Positions 6,272 to 9,370 of a stretch of DNA of 9,370 nucleotides are shown here, one piece after another. The stretch is taken from assembly GCA_017995275.1 (NCBI GenBank), contig JAGOJE010000027.1, positions 1-9,370 on the forward strand, written 5' to 3'. The number at the start of each line of letters is the position of its first letter. Position 1 is the first letter of the stretch. The stretch is from Rickettsiaceae bacterium (GTDB lineage: Bacteria; Pseudomonadota; Alphaproteobacteria; Rickettsiales; Rickettsiaceae). Below the pieces are notes generated by a model, which was not told the DNA's origin, did no database searches, and was given only the letters and a program-made list of their open reading frames with translations. A program made the position numbers and the translations under genes.

Positions 6272-7317
6272 TTTCTATATTCTCCGCTTTTTATAGAATC
6301 CACCCATGGACTATTTTCAATATACCATGCTACGGTTTTTTCTATACCACTCTCAAATGTTTCTGTGGGATACCATCCAAACTCCTTCTGAATTTTACTT
6401 GCATTTATTGCATATCTACGATCATGCCCAGGCCTATCAGTAACGAATGATATCAATTCTGAATAAGAAAATTTAGATGGGGCCATTTTATCCAAAAGAT
6501 TACAGATCATCCTTACAACCTCTAAGTTAGTTTTTTCATTATTCCCACCTATGTTATAGCTCTGCCCCACTCTTCCTTTTTCCAAAATAATTCTAATAGC
6601 CGAACAATGATCAGTAACAAACAGCCAATCTCTAATATTTTTCCCATCACCATATATAGGTATATTTTTCCCTTCCATAGCAGAAGTAATGATCACAGGA
6701 ATTAGCTTTTCTGGAAATTGGAACGGACCATAATTATTAGAGCAATTAGTAATAAGAGTAGGTAATTTATAAGTATGATGCCAAGCTCTCACAAGATGGT
6801 CTGAAGAGGCTTTACTAGCAGAATAAGGGCTGTTTGGCTCATATTTTGACTCTTCTGTAAATGCTGGATCTGATGGAGATAAAGATCCGAATACCTCATC
6901 TGTACTTATATGCAAGAATCTAAAAGAGTCTTTAGATGAAGCAGAAAGTTTCTCAAAATATTTACTTGAACCTTCAAGTAAGTTATAAGTGCCAAAGACA
7001 TTAGTATCTAAAAAACTTTTCGGATCCTCTATTGATCTATCAACGTGACTCTCTGCGGCAAAATTTATCACAGCTCTTGGCCTATATTGAGCAAATATTG
7101 AAGATACAACTTCATGATCTCTTATATCTCCTCTTATGAAATGATGACGCTCATTATCTTTAACTGATAGCAGATTTTGCATATTACCAGCATAAGTGAG
7201 CAAATCTAGATTGATTATTCGAGAATCATCCCCAACTAATTTTAGCCACTCAAGAACAAAGTTAGAACCTATAAATCCAGCACCACCAGTTACTAATATC
7301 ACATTTTCAGATTTCAT
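6268..7317 (-). CDS. rmlB: dTDP-glucose 4,6-dehydratase
   Basis: RmlB (RfbB) removes water from dTDP-glucose to give dTDP-4-dehydro-6-deoxy-glucose, using tightly bound NAD, the second step towards dTDP-L-rhamnose. The 349-residue length is usual. Motifs in order are the NAD-binding GGAGFIGSNF (11-20), D38 in the LDLLTYAG stretch, NFAAESHVDRS (85-95), the STDEVFG segment (138-144) with T139, D140 and E141, and the catalytic YSASK with Y165 and K169. NCSNNYGPFQFPEKLIP (191-207) and the GDGKNIRDWLFV region follow. The ATG overlaps the end of the upstream glycosyltransferase gene as ATGA. Its ribosome binding site AGGG (7323-7326) is inside that gene, so the two are translationally linked. Gene order B-D-A-C is the same as in many enterobacterial O-antigen clusters. 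Confidence 0.97.
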   Translation of the reverse strand: MKSENVILVTGGAGFIGSNFVLEWLKLVGDDSRIINLDLLTYAGNMQNLLSVKDNERHHFIRGDIRDHEVVSSIFAQYRPRAVINFAAESHVDRSIEDPKSFLDTNVFGTYNLLEGSSKYFEKLSASSKDSFRFLHISTDEVFGSLSPSDPAFTEESKYEPNSPYSASKASSDHLVRAWHHTYKLPTLITNCSNNYGPFQFPEKLIPVIITSAMEGKNIPIYGDGKNIRDWLFVTDHCSAIRIILEKGRVGQSYNIGGNNEKTNLEVVRMICNLLDKMAPSKFSYSELISFVTDRPGHDRRYAINASKIQKEFGWYPTETFESGIEKTVAWYIENSPWVDSIKSGEYRK

Positions 7318-8237
7318 ATTTTCCCTAAAATAATACCTACAATCAACCCAATTTGGCCACCTATACTTTGCCTATACAGACCAAGTTTTATAAAATTTAT
7401 AAGTCTAAATGGCATATCACAATTTCTCATTTTATTAAATGCTGCAAGTTTCAATGCGGACTCCTTACTTAAAAGGTCTATATTGTCAAAAAGAGCCTTT
7501 ACGTTTCTATCATTCCATTTTTTAAAAGAGCCCTTAAGTAACTTGCCGACCCTGAGTAATTTCGCAAAAATACCATTATTAGAACCGACAAGATTACTGC
7601 CATGTTGTCTATAAAGTAGGCTTGGCACTTCATCATAATATATATTCCCCCCGGCGCCAGAAATAAGCTGATATATAAACCAATCGTGGCTAACGATATC
7701 AATATCCTCTGAGACAGAATCCAAAAGCTTTTTTGCGGCTTTGTTCAGAACCATAGTATTTCCTCCCGCTAAGCTCTGCACCAAGGCATTCTCGAATGAT
7801 GGCTTTCTTGAAAATAAAGGCGATAGCCCCATATATTGCAATTTCACATCCACAGTTATAGTACGCGCACAATAAAGCGCAGGAATATCTTCTGGAAATT
7901 TTTTTAGCTTAGAGGTAGCTCTTGATAATTTTTGCTTTTGCCAGACATCATCTTGATCTGACAATGCATAAAATTCAAAATCATTTGGAGTGTTTTTAAT
8001 GGCCTGCATGAAATTTCTAGCAAATCCTTGGGGCTCTTTATTTACAGAAAATTCTATTTTATTATTCACAGCTTCTGCAGCAAAACCATTAACTATATCA
8101 GCAGTGCTATCACGAGATCTATCATCATATACAAATAAAGACCAGTCTCTAAAATCCTGCCATAGGTATGAATCGAGCTGCTCTTTTAGAAACTTCTGCC
8201 CGTTATAAGTACAAAGTATGATAGCTAAATTTGTCAT
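7314..8237 (-). CDS. GT2-family glycosyltransferase, rhamnosyltransferase-like
   Basis: This 307-residue GT-A fold enzyme probably transfers rhamnose or another sugar onto a glycan precursor at the cytoplasmic face of the membrane. The N-terminus has the GT2 opening LAIILCTYNGQKFLKEQLDS (4-23), a VYDDRSRDST segment with D38-D39, and the diagnostic SDQDDVW at 93-99, where the acidic pair binds the metal and nucleotide. A YRQHGSNLVG segment near residue 209 is also typical of the rhamnosyltransferase-like subgroup, judged from memory of RfbF/RgpB-type proteins. No confident membrane helix is visible; the last ~15 residues are moderately hydrophobic. It is the first gene after the 105-nt gap, with only a weak ribosome binding site, and overlaps rmlB by 4 nt. 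That placement makes dTDP-L-rhamnose the most likely donor, but specificity is inferred. Confidence 0.9.
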   Translation of the reverse strand: MTNLAIILCTYNGQKFLKEQLDSYLWQDFRDWSLFVYDDRSRDSTADIVNGFAAEAVNNKIEFSVNKEPQGFARNFMQAIKNTPNDFEFYALSDQDDVWQKQKLSRATSKLKKFPEDIPALYCARTITVDVKLQYMGLSPLFSRKPSFENALVQSLAGGNTMVLNKAAKKLLDSVSEDIDIVSHDWFIYQLISGAGGNIYYDEVPSLLYRQHGSNLVGSNNGIFAKLLRVGKLLKGSFKKWNDRNVKALFDNIDLLSKESALKLAAFNKMRNCDMPFRLINFIKLGLYRQSIGGQIGLIVGIILGKI

Positions 8238-8281
8238 TTTCTAAGATAATTTATTAGCCCACATAGGATAACAAATTATAG

Positions 8282-8309
8282 TTTATAGTAAAGGATATTT
8301 ATCTGGCAA
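8282..8309 (-). promoter_or_regulatory. Candidate sigma70-type promoter for the rml operon
   Basis: Read on the minus strand, TTGCCA (8309-8304) matches the -35 consensus at 5 of 6 positions. It is followed after 16 nt by TATAAA (8287-8282), 5 of 6 to the -10 consensus. A second possible -10, TATAAT, lies just downstream at 8280-8275 but has a poor -35. The transcript would start around 30-40 nt before the GT2 start codon. In AT-rich DNA such matches arise by chance. The support is mainly position: this is the only gap large enough for a promoter in the window. The -35 overlaps the hairpin arm at 8304-8306. Confidence 0.4.
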
Positions 8310-8332
8310 ATAGAATCCAGAATAAATATCCT
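8292..8332 (-). terminator. Bulged 15-bp hairpin after the methyltransferase gene; candidate terminator or operator
   Basis: An 11-bp perfect inverted repeat (8292-8302 with 8322-8332) continues, after one unpaired base at 8321, into a 4-bp CTGG/CCAG stem (8303-8306 with 8317-8320). The loop is 10 nt (8307-8316). On the minus strand it begins 10 nt after the methyltransferase stop, where a terminator is expected. However, only three T follow it and the outer stem is AT-rich, so intrinsic termination is uncertain. A regulator-binding dyad or mRNA 3'-end stabiliser would fit equally well. Confidence 0.5.
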
Positions 8333-8342
8333 CTTCTAAAAT

Positions 8343-9098
8343 TCAAGTGGGTAATAATGTATTTTCCTTACTAAGGATAGCAACCACTAAATCAATTGCA
8401 AAATAATAGTTCCTCGACTTAGAAAGTTGCTCGAGGTCTTCATACCAATTTCTTATCACCCTATCATCAAATTTCCTTTTTGCTACTTCTATAATCATGG
8501 AGGCCATCAAATAACCATAGTTTCCTTCTGAAAACGTTCTCTCCATTTTACGCATGACAAAAAAATTGGCGGATTCTTTAAAAACACTTTTCTCGATTAT
8601 TCCTGGTATTTTTCTCCCCATTTTACCATCACTATATTCCTGCCATTTTTGTTTTGTATCTGCAAAATTATGTATAAGATTTCTTGTTAATTCTTCATCG
8701 TTACTATTATAAACAGCTGAATCGAAATCATGATGGGATAATAAAAATATGCCTTGAGGGAGTAACAAACGCTCAAATTTATTAACAAAACCAACTTTAT
8801 CCTCAATGCATTCTAATACATTATGACAAATAATCTTATCAAATTTTTCATTGATAGAATCTGGGTCTTTGGTTATTTCTGTTGAAATCAGACCCATTGT
8901 AGTTTTTTCTTTGAATTTTGATTTTATTTCAGAAATTGTTGATGGGATGCTGTCAACAGCATGTATTTTCATTGGGTTATGATTCAACATAAGCTCAATA
9001 AAATCGCCAGCACCACATCCATAATCAAGAAGTACTCGATTTTCTAGATTACCTAAAAAAGCCAATAATTCTTTTTTATGCTGCATAATTTCTACCAT
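8343..9098 (-). CDS. Class I SAM-dependent methyltransferase (soluble)
   Basis: This 251-residue protein is a predicted cytoplasmic methyltransferase with unknown substrate. Motif I is textbook: LLDYGCGAGDF at 23-33. D49 in HAVDS is the ribose-binding acidic residue. FDKIICHNVLECIED (86-100) and LLLPQGIFLLSHHD (111-124) are the later strands of a Methyltransf_11/12-type fold. The C-terminal third (FADTKQKWQEYSDGKMGRK at about 145-163, then a helical tail) is not something I can assign to a named enzyme. The ATG at 9098-9096 is chosen because GAGG (9105-9108) lies 6 nt before it; the alternative ATG at 9086-9084 has no such site. It overlaps the upstream HAD gene by 23 nt, which suggests a functional pair. 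It is separated from the rml operon by the gap with the hairpin, so its role in the polysaccharide is not certain. Confidence 0.85.
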   Translation of the reverse strand: MVEIMQHKKELLAFLGNLENRVLLDYGCGAGDFIELMLNHNPMKIHAVDSIPSTISEIKSKFKEKTTMGLISTEITKDPDSINEKFDKIICHNVLECIEDKVGFVNKFERLLLPQGIFLLSHHDFDSAVYNSNDEELTRNLIHNFADTKQKWQEYSDGKMGRKIPGIIEKSVFKESANFFVMRKMERTFSEGNYGYLMASMIIEVAKRKFDDRVIRNWYEDLEQLSKSRNYYFAIDLVVAILSKENTLLPT

Positions 9099-9370
9099 TC
9101 ACTACCTCATACTTTTTTAAAAAATCTATAAGCCCGCGGGTATCATTTTGGTAATGATAAACATGCCAACCGCAATTTTGTGCGCCGATAGTATTGTTTC
9201 TTGTATCATCAATCAGTAAAAGCTCATGCGGAAGTAACGATAGTGCCTTTTCAATATGCTGAAAAAATCCTTGTTCTGGTTTAATGAATCCAATTTTATA
9301 AGATACAAAACATTCTTTAAAATAAGAACCAACAGTATTCAGGATATGAGTTATGCGCAAAGATTCTTGG
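9076..9370 (-). CDS. HAD-superfamily hydrolase, C-terminal part (gene continues past the window edge)
   Basis: About 98 codons of a haloacid dehalogenase-like hydrolase are present; the reading frame stays open to base 9370, so the start and the catalytic DxD nucleophile motif lie outside. What can be seen are the family's later motifs: the lysine of motif III in GFIKPEQGFF, followed by a helix, and motif IV in LLLIDDTRNNTIGAQNCGW, whose paired Asp bind magnesium. This pattern is typical of subfamily IA HAD phosphatases. A TTG at 9360-9358 could be read as a start, but it would remove half of the fold, and the upstream codons are open. The stop overlaps the methyltransferase start by 23 nt. 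Substrate unknown; sugar phosphatase, nucleotidase and others are all possible. Confidence 0.85.
   Translation of the reverse strand, partial: QESLRITHILNTVGSYFKECFVSYKIGFIKPEQGFFQHIEKALSLLPHELLLIDDTRNNTIGAQNCGWHVYHYQNDTRGLIDFLKKYEVVNGRNYAA
9105..9108 (-). promoter_or_regulatory. Ribosome binding site that sets the methyltransferase start
   Basis: GAGG stands 6 nt before the ATG at 9098-9096, inside the end of the HAD gene. It favours this codon over the in-frame ATG four codons later and confirms that the two genes overlap by 23 nt. Confidence 0.65.

Noticed and set aside
7499..7702. 67-codon open frame on the minus strand in another phase
   Set aside because: It is contained inside the GT2 gene. 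Its hydrophobic look comes from reading the same DNA in a shifted frame.
7990..8208. 72-codon open frame on the plus strand
   Set aside because: It is antisense to the conserved N-terminal GT2 motifs and has no features of its own.
9358..9360. TTG as start codon of the HAD gene
   Set aside because: The frame is open further upstream to the window edge. Starting here would leave out the catalytic N-terminal motif of the family, so the gene is treated as cut by the window.
1..9370. CRISPR array, tRNA, rRNA, transposase or attachment site
   Set aside because: Coding frames of recognised families fill nearly the whole window. I saw no regularly spaced repeats, cloverleaf or transposase motifs.

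Overview
The window is a low-GC (roughly one third G+C by eye) bacterial surface-polysaccharide locus. Every recognisable gene is on the minus strand, so transcription runs from high to low coordinates. The genes use the standard bacterial code, ATG and GTG starts, GGAG-type ribosome binding sites and 4-nt start/stop overlaps. The complete dTDP-L-rhamnose pathway beside rhamnan-type assembly genes suggests a Gram-negative-like, probably proteobacterial, organism making an O-antigen, capsule or similar glycan. The sequence does not let me name a genus.

Layout in transcription order. (1) 9370-8343: the C-terminal part of a HAD-family hydrolase, cut by the window edge, overlaps a soluble SAM-dependent methyltransferase by 23 nt. 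(2) 8342-8238: a 105-nt gap, the only real intergenic space, holds a 15-bp bulged hairpin and a plausible sigma70-type promoter on the minus strand. (3) 8237-3944: a rhamnosyltransferase-like GT2 enzyme, then rmlB, rmlD, rmlA and rmlC. They are joined by three 4-nt overlaps and one 1-nt gap, so they should be translated as a coupled unit. (4) 3930-1: an RgpF-like rhamnan synthesis protein, a methyltransferase with an N-terminal membrane helix, and a 605-residue membrane-anchored protein with two glycosyltransferase domains. Last comes the start of another gene whose first 20 or so residues nearly copy the anchor of the 605-residue protein.

Working together, RmlA makes dTDP-glucose from glucose-1-phosphate, and RmlB, RmlC and RmlD convert it to dTDP-L-rhamnose. 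The GT2 enzyme, the RgpF-like protein and perhaps the two-domain enzyme would use this or other sugar donors to build the glycan. The methyltransferases may decorate or cap it. No flippase, polymerase, ABC exporter or ligase lies in the window, so the export route is unknown.

The most unusual points are the two-domain glycosyltransferase, whose GT32 domain has Gln-Tyr-Ala where the DxD motif should be; the duplicated anchor-coding segment opening the next gene; and the run of genes with N-terminal hydrophobic segments. I found no tRNA, rRNA, CRISPR array, insertion sequence or origin.
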